The notes under the pieces were generated by a model. The model saw only the letters and a list, made by a program, of their open reading frames with translations, was not told the DNA's origin and ran no database searches. The position numbers and the translations under genes were made by a program. Below, piece by piece: positions 1 to 8,776 of a stretch of DNA of 64,000 nt. The stretch covers positions 1-64,000 of the forward strand of contig JAQTLU010000002.1 of assembly GCA_028714735.1 (NCBI GenBank), given 5' to 3'. Numbering within the stretch: the first letter of the stretch is position 1; every line of letters begins with the position of its first letter. The stretch is from Gallionellaceae bacterium (GTDB lineage Bacteria > Pseudomonadota > Gammaproteobacteria > Burkholderiales > Thiobacillaceae).

Positions 1-15
1 GCCATACCTTGGTTT

Positions 16-405
16 TTGCTGAAGACGGTCCCGTGGGCCGATGTCATATCGACCGCGCCGGTGGTTGCCGATGGGGCAAAAAAACTCTGGAATGCAGTCG
101 CCGGGAAGCCTGCTCCGGTACAGGTGCCGGCTGAAGCGCCGGCGGTCTCGGCCGCACCGGAAGCCGAGGCCGTCGCACTGGTTCAGGCACGCCTCGTCGC
201 GATCGAGGCAACGGTGTCGGAACTGCACCGACAGATGCTCGCCTCCTCCGAACTGATCAAGGCATTGGCCGACCAGAATGCCGAACTGATCAAGCGGGCC
301 GAGGCCAACCGCATTCGGCTTCTCTGGCTGTATGGGGTGGCCATGATGCTCGGCGTGCTGACGACGATGGCACTGGCATTGGCGCTTTCAAATTATTTTG
401 GCTAA
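16..405 (+). CDS. small coiled-coil membrane-anchored protein, unknown function
   Basis: 129 residues. The N-terminus reads MLKTVPWADVI, followed by an Ala/Pro/Glu-rich stretch, a helical region of about residues 50-95 with coiled-coil character (ATVSELHRQM, LIKALADQNAELIKR), and one C-terminal membrane segment (about residues 104-126). It is probably tail-anchored in the inner membrane with the coiled coil in the cytoplasm. The start chosen is TTG with no clear ribosome site. The frame stays open to the left window edge, so a slightly longer protein cannot be excluded. I do not recognise a function. Confidence 0.6.
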   Translation: MLKTVPWADVISTAPVVADGAKKLWNAVAGKPAPVQVPAEAPAVSAAPEAEAVALVQARLVAIEATVSELHRQMLASSELIKALADQNAELIKRAEANRIRLLWLYGVAMMLGVLTTMALALALSNYFG

Positions 406-586
406 ATTCCGGTCCCGGAGGCCGATGTCGAGGCGGAGAAGTCGTATCCGGGATTCGGTGATGACCGTTGCAGCGGTTCGCCTGGCTGGACATCTGGCCT
501 AGGGTGATCCGCGCGGCCACAGTCAAGCCGGATTCGCCTCGCGCGCGGTCATTACCGCCTTGTTGGATCTTTTCAGGAGTAATCAG

Positions 587-1132
587 GTGAATATGCGCAA
601 TACCCCGGACCGTTACGGATCGTTATCCATCGGGCTCCATTGGCTGATGCTGCTGCTGATCGTGGCCGTATACGCCAGCATGGAACTGCACGAGTTTTTC
701 CCCAAGGGAAGTGATCCTCGTGAAGCGCTGAAGACCTGGCACTTCATGCTCGGGCTGTCTGTCCTTGCCCTGGCCTCGCTGCGTCTGGCCGTCAATGCGA
801 CGGCGCCCGCCCCGCGGGTCGAGCCGGCCATGCCCATGAAGCAGCAGATGATCGCCAAGCTCATGCATGCCGCGCTCTATGTGCTCATGTTGGGCATGCC
901 GGTGGCCGGCTGGCTGCTGCTCAGCGCGGCAGGAAAGCCGATTCCGTTCTTCGGCCTGCAACTGCCGGCATTGATGGGCGAGAACAAGGATCTGGCGGCG
1001 GTGATCAAGGAAGTGCACGAAACCGTCGGCAATCTGGGCTACTTCCTGATCGGCCTGCACGCGGCGGCGGCGCTGTATCACCACTACATCGTGCGCGACA
1101 ACACCCTGCTGCGCATGCTGCCGAAACGCTAG
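587..1132 (+). CDS. cytochrome b561 family protein
   Basis: About 181 residues with four membrane segments. The opening (RYGSLSIGLHWLM) and the later histidines (TWHFMLG, HAALYVLM, LIGLHAAAALYHHYI) are the di-haem b561 pattern: a small inner-membrane cytochrome b that moves electrons between the quinone pool and a partner. Length fits the bacterial family (about 175-190). GTG at 587 was chosen because AGGAG lies 7 bases upstream; ATG at 593 is the alternative. It converges with the response regulator at 1139, 6 bases away. The physiological partner is not shown by the context. Confidence 0.88.
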   Translation: MNMRNTPDRYGSLSIGLHWLMLLLIVAVYASMELHEFFPKGSDPREALKTWHFMLGLSVLALASLRLAVNATAPAPRVEPAMPMKQQMIAKLMHAALYVLMLGMPVAGWLLLSAAGKPIPFFGLQLPALMGENKDLAAVIKEVHETVGNLGYFLIGLHAAAALYHHYIVRDNTLLRMLPKR

Positions 1133-1138
1133 CATCCG

Positions 1139-2527
1139 TCAGCGCGGTTCGACCGGGGCCTTACCCAGGGCGAATTTTTCCACCCGGTAGCGCAGCGTTT
1201 CGCGCGTGCTCCCGAGCAGGCGGGCGGCGCCGGTGACGTTGCCGTCGGCCCGCTCCAGGGCGGTCTCGACGATGGCGCGTTCCATGTCGTCCAGGCTCAG
1301 GCTGCCGTCCAGCGGCAGCCACAGGCCGTCGCCGCCCGGTGCGGCTGCCGTACCGGCCTGCAACTGCAGCCAGCGCAGCGGGAACTGGTCGTCGTCGGCG
1401 AACAGCACGCAGCGTTCCACCACATTGCGCAACTCGCGCACGTTGCCGGGCCAGTCGTGCGCCTCCAGGCGCCGCCAGGCCTCGTCCGGTACGGTCCTAA
1501 CCCGCTTGCCGGCCTGGGCGTTGAATTCCGCCACGAAGTTTGGCACCAGCTGGCGCAGGTCCGACTTGCGTTCACGCAGGCCGGGCAGGTCGAGGCGGAA
1601 TACCGACAGGCGGTGATAGAGATCGGCGCGGAAGCGGCCTTCGCGCACCTCGGTGGTCAGGTCGCGGTTGCTGGCGGCGACGATCTGCAGGTCCAACACG
1701 ACCTCCCGCTCGCCGCCCAGGCGGCGCACCCGCCTGTCCTCGATGGCCTTGAGTAGCTTGACCTGCACTTCCGGGGGCAGGTCGCCGATCTCGTCCAGGA
1801 ACAGGGTGCCGCCCGAGGCCTGTTCCAGCAGGCCTCGGCGCCGGCCCCTGGCGCCGGTGTAAGCCCCCGCTTCGCTGCCGAACAGCTCGCTTTCGACCAG
1901 TTCGCGGGGCAGGGCGGCGCAGTTGATCTCCACCAGCGGCCCGGCGCTGCGCGGCCCGGCATAGTGCAGTATGCGCGCCGCCAGGCCCTTGCCGGTGCCG
2001 GTCTCGCCGCCGATGAGCAAGGCGGAGAAGGGCACCAGGGCCAGGCGCGCCAGCATCTCGCGCACCTCCTGGGCGGCCGGGCTGTCGCCGATGAAGCGTT
2101 CCGGGCGGTAGCGCCGGCCCGCCTCGGCGGTCTGGTCGGCCAGCCTGGACTGGGCGCGGGCGCCGCGCAGGGCGCCGGCCAGGACCATGTCCAGGCGGGC
2201 CGGCGCTACCGGTTTTTCGAGGAAGTCGTAGGCGCCCAGCCTGAGCGCGCGCACCGAATCCGGCACCCCGCCATAGCCGGTCAGGATGACCCATTCGCCG
2301 GCCAGGCGGGCGGCCCTGGCCTCCTCCAGCAGGTCGAGGGCGTTGCCGTCCGGCAGGTTCATGTCGGAGAGCACCGCCAGAGGCTCGAAATCGCGGCTCA
2401 GCAACAACTGGCGGGCCTCGTCCAGGCGGGTTGCCAGGCGCGCCTCCCAGCCGGCACGGTTGAAATGGCGCAGCAGTTCCTGGCCGAGCAGGGCTTCGTC
2501 TTCGATGATGAGCAGGGTCTGGGCCAT
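1139..2527 (-). CDS. NtrC-family sigma-54-dependent response regulator
   Basis: 462 residues: receiver domain (acidic residues near the N-terminus, phospho-acceptor Asp in LSDMNLPDG near residue 55), AAA+ sigma-54 activator domain (Walker [10 protein letters not shown] near 170, Walker [11 protein letters not shown]) and a C-terminal Fis-type helix-turn-helix ([11 protein letters not shown]). The sigma-54 contact loop reads GAYTGA instead of the usual GAFTGA, a conservative change. It lies 3 bases after the sensor kinase and so is its partner. A sigma-54-type promoter at 5597-5611 begins the same transcription unit, which suggests this protein activates its own operon. Confidence 0.93.
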   Translation of the reverse strand: MAQTLLIIEDEALLGQELLRHFNRAGWEARLATRLDEARQLLLSRDFEPLAVLSDMNLPDGNALDLLEEARAARLAGEWVILTGYGGVPDSVRALRLGAYDFLEKPVAPARLDMVLAGALRGARAQSRLADQTAEAGRRYRPERFIGDSPAAQEVREMLARLALVPFSALLIGGETGTGKGLAARILHYAGPRSAGPLVEINCAALPRELVESELFGSEAGAYTGARGRRRGLLEQASGGTLFLDEIGDLPPEVQVKLLKAIEDRRVRRLGGEREVVLDLQIVAASNRDLTTEVREGRFRADLYHRLSVFRLDLPGLRERKSDLRQLVPNFVAEFNAQAGKRVRTVPDEAWRRLEAHDWPGNVRELRNVVERCVLFADDDQFPLRWLQLQAGTAAAPGGDGLWLPLDGSLSLDDMERAIVETALERADGNVTGAARLLGSTRETLRYRVEKFALGKAPVEPR

Positions 2528-2530
2528 GGG

Positions 2531-3973
2531 TCAGGTCGGGTCGTGGCGCTTGCAGGGTAGCAGCAGGGTGATGCAGGCGCCATGCGGCGCCACGTTCTCC
2601 AGCGTCAGGCTGCCGCCCAGGTCCTGGGCCAGGCGGCGCACGCTGGCCAGGCCCAGGCCGGTGCCGCCTGGCCGGGCGCTGGCGAACGGCCGCACGCCGC
2701 CGTGCAGGAGCAGTTCGGGAAAGCCGGGCCCCTGGTCGCTGACGCTGAGCGTCAGCCTGTCCGCGTCGATGCGGGCGCTCACCCGTACCGTGCCGCCGCC
2801 GGCCATCGCCTGGGCGGCATTCAGCGCCAGGTTGAGCAGGGCCTGGCGCAGCCGGTTTTCCGGCAGCCAGCAGTACAGGTCGCCGGGAATCGCCTGCTCG
2901 AACACGACGCCCGCCGCGACCTGGTAGCGGGTCAGGGCCAGCACCTCGCCCGTCACCCGCGCCAGGTCCACCCGGGTCGCCTCTTCCGGCACCAGCCGGG
3001 CCTGGTCGAGCAGGCCGTTCAACAAATGGGTGATGCGTCTGAGTTCCGCGCCGACCAGGTCGAGGCGGGCGCGGGCATCCGCGTCGGCCAGTTCCTGGCC
3101 CAGATTGGCGAGGGCGAACTGGATGCCGGCCAGCGGGTTGCGCAGTTCGTGGGCCAGTCCGGCGGCCATCTCGCCCACCGCCGCCAGGCGGTCCGCCTGG
3201 GCCAGGCTGCGGTTGTGGGCCAGCAGTTCGCGGGTGGCCGCGCGCACCTCTGCCTCCAGGCCGTCCTGGCGGGCCTGCTGTTCGGCCTCCAGGCGGGCCA
3301 GTCGGGCGACCATGCGGTTGTAGTTGGCGATCAGGGGCTCCAGCACCGGGTCCACGGCCGCCATCCTGGCCGGGCCGTAATCGCCGTCGCCCAGGCGGGC
3401 GAGCAGGGTGTTGATGTTGTCGAGCGGCAGCAGGAAGCGTCGGCGCAGCAGGTACAGCACCAGCACGGCCGCCAGCGGGATCAGGATCAGCGCCGCCGCG
3501 GCCAGGCGCTGCTCCAGCCGGGCCTGGGCCTGGATGGTATCGAGCAGCCGGGCATGGGCGCGGTTTTCCTCGACCAGCACCACGTGCAACAGGGCGATGC
3601 CCCGCAGCAGGGCCTCACGGGGGGGCAGGTCGGTGGCGTCGAGCTGAGCCTGGGCCTGCGCCAGGCCGTCCCTGCCGGCGTCGGTGAGCAGGTCGGTCGC
3701 CAGGGTGAGCCCGGCAAGGGTCTGCCTCAGGTCGACCAGGGTCGCGCGCCTGACCGGCGTCGCGGCATCCAGCCCGGCCAGCGCGGTGCGCTGCATGGAC
3801 AGGATGCGGTCGTGCATTTGTTGCATCACGATCAGGTGTTCCTGCAATGGCGTCATCCGGCTCAGGCTGCGGGTGGTGATCAGCAGCATGCCGGCCAGGA
3901 CCAGCAACAGCAGGCCCGCCGTGACCACGACGGGGAGGGCGACGGAGCGCAGCAGCGGGGCGGGTCGCGTCAT
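2531..3973 (-). CDS. membrane sensor histidine kinase
   Basis: 480 residues. Two membrane segments (about 10-32 and 160-178) enclose a roughly 125-residue periplasmic, mostly helical sensor region. A HAMP linker follows (LPLDNINTLLARL), then a short coiled coil, the phospho-acceptor H-box (GLAHELRNPLAGIQ) and an HATPase domain with N-box (LNLALNAAQAM) and G-boxes (SDQGPGFPE, GTGLGLASV). It phosphorylates the adjacent NtrC-type regulator. The periplasmic four-helix-like region could sense redox state or a ligand, but no cofactor motif is visible. It is the third gene of the YfdX/CcoQ-like/kinase/regulator unit. Confidence 0.93.
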   Translation of the reverse strand: MTRPAPLLRSVALPVVVTAGLLLLVLAGMLLITTRSLSRMTPLQEHLIVMQQMHDRILSMQRTALAGLDAATPVRRATLVDLRQTLAGLTLATDLLTDAGRDGLAQAQAQLDATDLPPREALLRGIALLHVVLVEENRAHARLLDTIQAQARLEQRLAAAALILIPLAAVLVLYLLRRRFLLPLDNINTLLARLGDGDYGPARMAAVDPVLEPLIANYNRMVARLARLEAEQQARQDGLEAEVRAATRELLAHNRSLAQADRLAAVGEMAAGLAHELRNPLAGIQFALANLGQELADADARARLDLVGAELRRITHLLNGLLDQARLVPEEATRVDLARVTGEVLALTRYQVAAGVVFEQAIPGDLYCWLPENRLRQALLNLALNAAQAMAGGGTVRVSARIDADRLTLSVSDQGPGFPELLLHGGVRPFASARPGGTGLGLASVRRLAQDLGGSLTLENVAPHGACITLLLPCKRHDPT

Positions 3974-4006
3974 CTGCGCTCAGGCGGGTACGGGATGGCT
4001 GCGCAT

Positions 4007-4186
4007 TCAGCCATCGGCTGGACGGTTGCCGTCCGGGCCTTCCCCTTCCTCGAAGGGCAGGCGCCCGTCGGCCTGGTAGCGGCGCGCCGAGCCGGGCCGA
4101 TAGATCCAGAAAACGATGAGCAGAAACAGCAGGGGTATGCCCAGAAACAGTCCATAGGTGCTCAGGATATCCAGTAAGCGCGACAT
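4007..4186 (-). CDS. CcoQ/FixQ-like single-span microprotein, outside the oxidase operon
   Basis: 59 residues, easily missed because of size. A strong ribosome site (AAAGGAG) lies 7 bases before the ATG. One membrane segment (about residues 10-28, YGLFLGIPLLFLLIVFWIY) is followed by YRPGSARRYQADGRLPF and an acidic tail. This is the standard layout of CcoQ, the small cbb3-oxidase subunit: a single span, a basic RPGS-like stretch, then LPF plus acidic residues. A second CcoQ sits in its normal place at 37271-37465, so this is an extra copy between a YfdX gene and a sensor kinase. It may bind the oxidase under the control of this two-component system, or have been recruited as an accessory sensor subunit. 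Confidence 0.78.
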   Translation of the reverse strand: MSRLLDILSTYGLFLGIPLLFLLIVFWIYRPGSARRYQADGRLPFEEGEGPDGNRPADG

Positions 4187-4259
4187 GATTGTTCTCCTTT
4201 CTCGACTGGATGGGAACCGGCTGGCGGATCGTCTCCGCCAGTCGGCAGACGGCCCATGT

Positions 4260-5543
4260 TCATGAGCGGGCGATGGCCTGGGTCAACTGCTGTTGCAGAT
4301 TGGCGATCTCGCCCTTGTCCGGTCGGGCCTGGCCGGCCAGGATGGCGTCGACCACGGCCCGGATGTCCTTCAGGTAAACCGACTCGTCCGGTCCGTTGCC
4401 GCTCTTGCCGGTCGCATCGGCGGCCTTGTCCAGCCAGGACCTGGCCTGTGCCATGTCGGTCATGGCCCGTTGGTTGTTGGCCTCCACGTTGGCATCGATG
4501 TCGGCGTAGGCGACGTAACGCTTCGCCTCGATCAGCGCGCTGCGCAACTGGTCGTGGTGGCGCAGCTTGGCCCAGCCTATCCTGGCCGATTCCATGGCGC
4601 GCTCGGCATGCGCCTTGGCGCGATGCCAGAGGCCGTTCAGGTCGGTCTTGAGTCCGGGTTCGTTCCGGTCCATGCGGACCTGCATGGACTGGGCGTCGGC
4701 GAGCATCTGCTTCACGTCGGCCAGGCTGTCCGGGTCGGCCTGCTGCTCCGCCTCGGTCAGCTGCCCGATGGCGCGGCTCAGGTCGGCCTTGGCCTGGGCC
4801 TTCTGGCCGGCGTCATTGTGCGTCTCGGCGCGCTCCAGGTTGATGCGCGCGGCCAGCAGCGGGTCAGGCAGGTAGACGGAGACGAAGTTCAGGCTGGCCT
4901 GGGCGTCGCTCAAGTCCCGATCGGCCTCGCCCAGGCGGCCCTTGGCCAGGTCGGCCTGGGCGGTGCTGACGAAATGGCGGATGTCGTTGACGGGCAGGTC
5001 CAGTTCCTCGTAGTAGAGGGCGGCGTCCCTGGCCTCGGATTCCGTGGCCTTGGCCGGCCTCGCTTCCGGCTTGATCTTGCCGGCCTGAGCCTGGGCCTGG
5101 GCCGGGGAGCGGACGCCCGGCAGCCTGACCGCGTCGAAATCGGCGCGTTCGTCCAGGGTGGCGTAGATCGGCACGACATCGGCGGGGATCTCCTCGGTGT
5201 TGTCGTACTTGAGCTTGCCGTCCGAGGTCGAGACCCGGGTCTTGACCACCGTGGTGGGCATGGTGGCCTGGATGATGTCCAGCAGGGTGTCGGCCAGCTT
5301 CAGTTCCTTGCCGGCCTGTTCGCCATCCTTCCTGCCGAGGGCGTCGCGGGCGCGGTCGATGTGGTGCAGCACCCGGGAGGCGCTGGAGGAGATGACGTCC
5401 TCGTCGGCGGGGCTGATGGAGCGTCCGGGAATGACGTTGACGTCCTCCTGCAGGCGCGACGCGACGTCGGCGAGCGCGGTCTGGGCGACGGCGAAGCTGG
5501 CTATCAGGGCCAGGGTGAGGGGCTTGATGCGTAGGTTGTTCAT
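4260..5543 (-). CDS. YfdX family exported protein
   Basis: 427 residues with a clear Sec signal peptide (cleavage near ALA-DVA, about residue 25). The mature part is helical, and the N-terminal half has the YfdX pattern (ASRVLHHIDRARDALGRKDGEQA, later TADTLLDIIQAT-type repeats). A second similar helical block with many Ala/Asp/Gln residues follows, so the protein is about twice the length of E. coli YfdX (about 210). YfdX-type proteins are periplasmic and linked to acid or antibiotic stress in enterobacteria; the biochemical role is not settled. AGGAG stands 6 bases before the ATG. First gene of the four-gene unit behind the sigma-54-like promoter. Confidence 0.85.
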   Translation of the reverse strand: MNNLRIKPLTLALIASFAVAQTALADVASRLQEDVNVIPGRSISPADEDVISSSASRVLHHIDRARDALGRKDGEQAGKELKLADTLLDIIQATMPTTVVKTRVSTSDGKLKYDNTEEIPADVVPIYATLDERADFDAVRLPGVRSPAQAQAQAGKIKPEARPAKATESEARDAALYYEELDLPVNDIRHFVSTAQADLAKGRLGEADRDLSDAQASLNFVSVYLPDPLLAARINLERAETHNDAGQKAQAKADLSRAIGQLTEAEQQADPDSLADVKQMLADAQSMQVRMDRNEPGLKTDLNGLWHRAKAHAERAMESARIGWAKLRHHDQLRSALIEAKRYVAYADIDANVEANNQRAMTDMAQARSWLDKAADATGKSGNGPDESVYLKDIRAVVDAILAGQARPDKGEIANLQQQLTQAIARS

Positions 5544-5596
5544 GGTGTGCTCCTAGTCTTGAGTGCAGGTAACGGCGGCAGCCGCAGCCTTGTTGA

Positions 5597-5611
5597 GCAT
5601 TACCCGTGCCA
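5597..5611 (-). promoter_or_regulatory. candidate sigma-54 (-24/-12) promoter
   Basis: Read on the minus strand the site is TGGCACGGGTAATGC. The TGGCAC block with its GG and the downstream GC have exactly the spacing of the -24/-12 consensus (TGGCAC-N5-TTGC); only one T of TTGC is changed. Transcription would start near 5585, about 42 bases before the YfdX start codon. The unit it would drive encodes an NtrC-family sigma-54 activator, which supports the call. Found by eye only. Confidence 0.6.
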
Positions 5612-5639
5612 TGAATATTTATTGTTTATATTCAACGCA

Positions 5640-5677
5640 TTGAAACTGTTCGTGGAAATCGTCCGGGGGGATTTCAA
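5640..5677. promoter_or_regulatory. inverted repeat, possible activator binding site
   Basis: TTGAAA at 5640-5645 and TTTCAA at 5672-5677 frame an inner pair GAAATC (5655-5660) and GATTTC (5670-5675, 9 bases apart). The element lies 30-65 bases upstream of the -24 box of the candidate sigma-54 promoter. That is somewhat close but possible for an enhancer-like site of the NtrC-type regulator. No experimental site is known to me. Confidence 0.3.
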
Positions 5678-5709
5678 CCGGTCGCGCGGGGCAATTCCAC
5701 CGCTCGGGT

Positions 5710-8067
5710 TCAGTTCGCCAAATCAATCCCGAAGTCCTCGCCCAGCCAGTCGCCGTCCTGCCCGCGCCAGGTGAAGTCCAGGCGGCTGCGTCCGCGCATC
5801 CTGTCGGCGGACAGGTTGAGGCCGTGCAGTGCCAGTCCGAGCGGCCGGGTGGCCAGGTCGTTCGTGTCGGACCAGCCGTCGAAGCCCAGGTGCAGCATGG
5901 CCGGGCGCGGCAGCAGGATGAGCAGGGCGCGTCCGGGGGCGAGGCGGGCGATGGGGGCCCCTGGGGTCCAGACCCAGGCGGCGGCGTCGGGTCGGACGCC
6001 GGCGTAGCGCTGCCAGACTGCCGCCGGGCGGTCGAACACCCGGCCCAGGGCGTGGGAGGCGGCCAGCTTGACGAACTCGGCGTGGGCCCAGGCCAGCGGC
6101 ATCGCGGACCCGCTCGGGCGGCCCGGCAGCAGGCCGCGTTCCGGCAGGGGGGCGGCGTCCCAGACCTGTTCCGGCAGCAGGCCGCCGCGGCCGGCCATGG
6201 CGTTCATCGCTGCGAGATAGGGCAGTGGGTCCGCGCCCATGGCCAGGGCATGGTGGCCGCGTTCACCCACCAGCAGGGGCCAGCCGCGGCCCTGGCCGGT
6301 ACCGTCGAAGGGCGCGCCGTCGGCATGTTCGCCATAGCCGTCGCCGTTGTAGCGGTGCCAGACCGGTCCGCTCGGAGTGTCCGTCTTGAGCAGGGCATCG
6401 ACCAGCTTGAGGCTGTCCAGGATCAGCGGGTCGTCGGCGCGACGCAGGCCCAGGCGGACCAGTTGCAGGAAATCGACCCCGACCTGGTCAGCGGCGTCGA
6501 GGCCGGGGTCGTCGGCGAGGTTCTTGATCGGCAGGTGCCGGCTCAGGGCGGCGGGGCAGGCCAGGATGTCGGGCGGTGCCTCGCGCACGTAGTGGGCGGC
6601 GATGCCGTGCGCGGCATCGAGGGTGGAACCGCTGGCTACGCACCAGTCTTCCAGGCGGGCGTTCCAGAAATCCGCCAGCAACAGGGGCAGTTCGCGCTCG
6701 GCCTCGGGCAGCAGGTCGGCGCCGGCCACCAGGGCGGCGATGCACACCGAAAGGGTGTAGGGATTGACGCCGGCGTCCTCCTCCCAGCGATCCTGCGGGC
6801 TGGCCGGACCCTCGGTGATCAGGAAGGCCAGGGCACGCCGGGTCATGTCCCGCACCGGCATCCCAGCCAGGGCGCCGCGTTCGGCCAGACTGGCGGCGAG
6901 CAGGACCGGAAAGGCCGTCTCGTCGAGCTGGATCCCCGGCCAGTACGGGCGCCCGCCCAGCCACTGGTTCTGGTGCCAGTGGCCGTCGGGGTTCTGGGTC
7001 GCCAGCAGATAGCCCAGCACGGCCCGCGCCTCGACCTCTCCGCCCAGGGCCAGCAGGGCCTGGGCGCATTCGGCCAGGTCGCGCGGCCAGACCAGGTGAT
7101 AGCCGCCGCGTTCTTCGCCCTGGTTGCCCCAGGGCACCGACAGGCTGGCCACCATGGCGCCGCTGAAGGTCTTGTCGTAGTGGGTCTTCAGGACCTGGGC
7201 GGAGTGGCGCACCTGCTCGATCAGGGGCTCGGGCAGCGCCAGGGCCGGGCAGCGCGCCTCGCGCGCCGCGTGCCAGTCGGTCCAGGCGGCGCGCTGCCGG
7301 TCCCAGGCCTGGGCGAAGGGTTCGGCCAGGCTGGACAGGGCCAGGGTGGCGGCGGCCTGCGGCGAGGTGGCCAGGCCCAGGGCCAGGCCGGACCGTTGCG
7401 GCAGGGCCGCCATCAGGGCGACGTTGCCCGGCCCCGCCTCGTTCCAGGTCCAGGTCATGCGGCCATGGCGGGCGAAGTCCTGCCAGCCGTCCGATTCGCC
7501 CACATAGCCGGCCGAAGCGGCGCCCAGGGCGTCGCGAAAGTCCCCGTCCACGCCCAGCAGGGCCAGGGCGAACGGTCCCTGGCTCGCCGACAAGACCCGG
7601 CGGCCACGGTGGCTGGCCGCCCAGGCCCGGTTGTTCCAGCCGGTGCCGCCCAGGTGGGGCGCGAGCAGCAGGTAGGGGCGCAGGGCCGGGTCGCCCTGCA
7701 GTTCCACTTCCAGACGCAGCACGTCGCGATCCGGGTCGGGGCAGACCCGCAGGGTCAGGCTGAAGCGGGGGTGACGATGCCGCACCGTGACCAGCGGGAT
7801 GCCGGGTGCCGGGGTGTCGAGCTGGTAGTCCTGCAGGCGCTTCACCTCCACCCAGAAGCCGGCGCCGTCGGCGACGATGAAACCGAGGTCGCGGATCTGC
7901 GGGATGTCGATGCGCGGGTAATAGACCTCGTTGACGATACCGTGGCCGAGGGTATACCAGAGCCGCGCCGGGCCCAGGGCGGTGCCCACCAGGTCCTTGT
8001 CGGACGAAGTCCAGGTGGGGGCTATGCCGGGGGAGCCGGGGGCGGGCGGGTTACTGGCAGCGATCAT
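5710..8067 (-). CDS. GH15 glucoamylase/glucodextranase-like glycoside hydrolase
   Basis: About 785 residues. The N-terminal beta-sandwich domain (about residues 1-270; DKDLVGTALGPARLWYTLG, VNEVYYPRIDIPQIRDLGF) is the glucodextranase domain-N type. The C-terminal (alpha/alpha)6 barrel has the GH15 motifs YHLVWPRDLAE, NPDGHWHQNQW and RWEEDAGVNPYTLS, the last with the catalytic-type glutamates. It releases glucose from the non-reducing ends of alpha-glucans. There is no signal peptide, so it probably acts in the cytoplasm on storage glucan. ATG at 8067 was chosen (GGAG 7 bases upstream) over one 17 codons earlier. It precedes no other gene on its strand; MarC and zwf lie upstream. Confidence 0.9.
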   Translation of the reverse strand: MIAASNPPAPGSPGIAPTWTSSDKDLVGTALGPARLWYTLGHGIVNEVYYPRIDIPQIRDLGFIVADGAGFWVEVKRLQDYQLDTPAPGIPLVTVRHRHPRFSLTLRVCPDPDRDVLRLEVELQGDPALRPYLLLAPHLGGTGWNNRAWAASHRGRRVLSASQGPFALALLGVDGDFRDALGAASAGYVGESDGWQDFARHGRMTWTWNEAGPGNVALMAALPQRSGLALGLATSPQAAATLALSSLAEPFAQAWDRQRAAWTDWHAAREARCPALALPEPLIEQVRHSAQVLKTHYDKTFSGAMVASLSVPWGNQGEERGGYHLVWPRDLAECAQALLALGGEVEARAVLGYLLATQNPDGHWHQNQWLGGRPYWPGIQLDETAFPVLLAASLAERGALAGMPVRDMTRRALAFLITEGPASPQDRWEEDAGVNPYTLSVCIAALVAGADLLPEAERELPLLLADFWNARLEDWCVASGSTLDAAHGIAAHYVREAPPDILACPAALSRHLPIKNLADDPGLDAADQVGVDFLQLVRLGLRRADDPLILDSLKLVDALLKTDTPSGPVWHRYNGDGYGEHADGAPFDGTGQGRGWPLLVGERGHHALAMGADPLPYLAAMNAMAGRGGLLPEQVWDAAPLPERGLLPGRPSGSAMPLAWAHAEFVKLAASHALGRVFDRPAAVWQRYAGVRPDAAAWVWTPGAPIARLAPGRALLILLPRPAMLHLGFDGWSDTNDLATRPLGLALHGLNLSADRMRGRSRLDFTWRGQDGDWLGEDFGIDLAN

Positions 8068-8139
8068 GGCTGGCTCCTTCTCTGAATACGGAACGGCAAC
8101 CCCGGGGCGCGTCAGCATGGCGCCGGGGCAGGGGCAATC

Positions 8140-8769
8140 TCACGGCCCGAACCACATGCCTTTCAGTCCGTTGACGATGAATTCCACCGCGATGGCGACG
8201 AGCACCAGGCCCATCAGGCGGGTGGCGATGTTGATGCCGGTGGTGCCCAGGGTATGGCTGATCGGCAGGGCCGAACGCAGGGTGAGCCAGACCAGCATGG
8301 CGGCAAGCCAGATCTCGCCGATCAGGACGGCGTGCATCCAGGCCAGGTCGCGGTGGGCATAGATGATGGCCGTGCTGATGGCGCCGGGTCCGGCGAGGAT
8401 GGGGATGGCCAGGGGCACCACGGCCACTTCGGCACTGGCCTGGGCCTCCTCCTCCTCCGTTTCGGTGTGGCGGGCGCCGCTCATCTTGGCATGCATCATG
8501 GAGACCGCCATGAGCAGGATGAGCAGGCCGCCGCCGACCCGGAACGAATCGAGGCTGATGCCGAACAGGTCCAGGATCTGCTGGCCCAGCAGGGCGGCGA
8601 CGCTCAGCACGACGCCGACGGCCAGGGCGGTGCGGCGGGCGTTGGCCAGGCGTTCGCGATCGCTCAGGGCATCGGTCAGGCTGATGAACACGGGCACCGC
8701 CAGCATGGGGTTGAGGATGACCAGGAGGCCGATGAACATCTTCACGTACTCGTGCCATTCGATGGTCAT
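8140..8769 (-). CDS. MarC family integral membrane protein
   Basis: 209 residues and six predicted membrane segments. Family landmarks are the N-terminal FIGLLVILNPMLAVPVFISLT, the SVSMMHAK loop and the PLAIPILAGPGAISTAII segment. MarC/YchE/YhgN proteins are inner-membrane proteins once listed as amino-acid exporters (NAAT family); actual substrates are mostly unproven. An acidic cytoplasmic loop (ETEEEEAQAS) sits mid-protein. The gene lies 7 bases after zwf and probably shares its transcript, then is followed by the GH15 gene. Confidence 0.88.
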   Translation of the reverse strand: MTIEWHEYVKMFIGLLVILNPMLAVPVFISLTDALSDRERLANARRTALAVGVVLSVAALLGQQILDLFGISLDSFRVGGGLLILLMAVSMMHAKMSGARHTETEEEEAQASAEVAVVPLAIPILAGPGAISTAIIYAHRDLAWMHAVLIGEIWLAAMLVWLTLRSALPISHTLGTTGINIATRLMGLVLVAIAVEFIVNGLKGMWFGP

Positions 8770-8776
8770 GATGCCC

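Noticed and set aside
2582-5534. Long plus-strand open frames opposite the kinase and YfdX genes
   Set aside because: Shadows typical of high-GC coding DNA: Gln/Gly/Ala/Arg-rich, no domain pattern, and no ribosome sites.
5824-8085. Very long plus-strand frame opposite the GH15 gene
   Set aside because: Same reason; composition is that of the reverse complement of a GC-rich gene.
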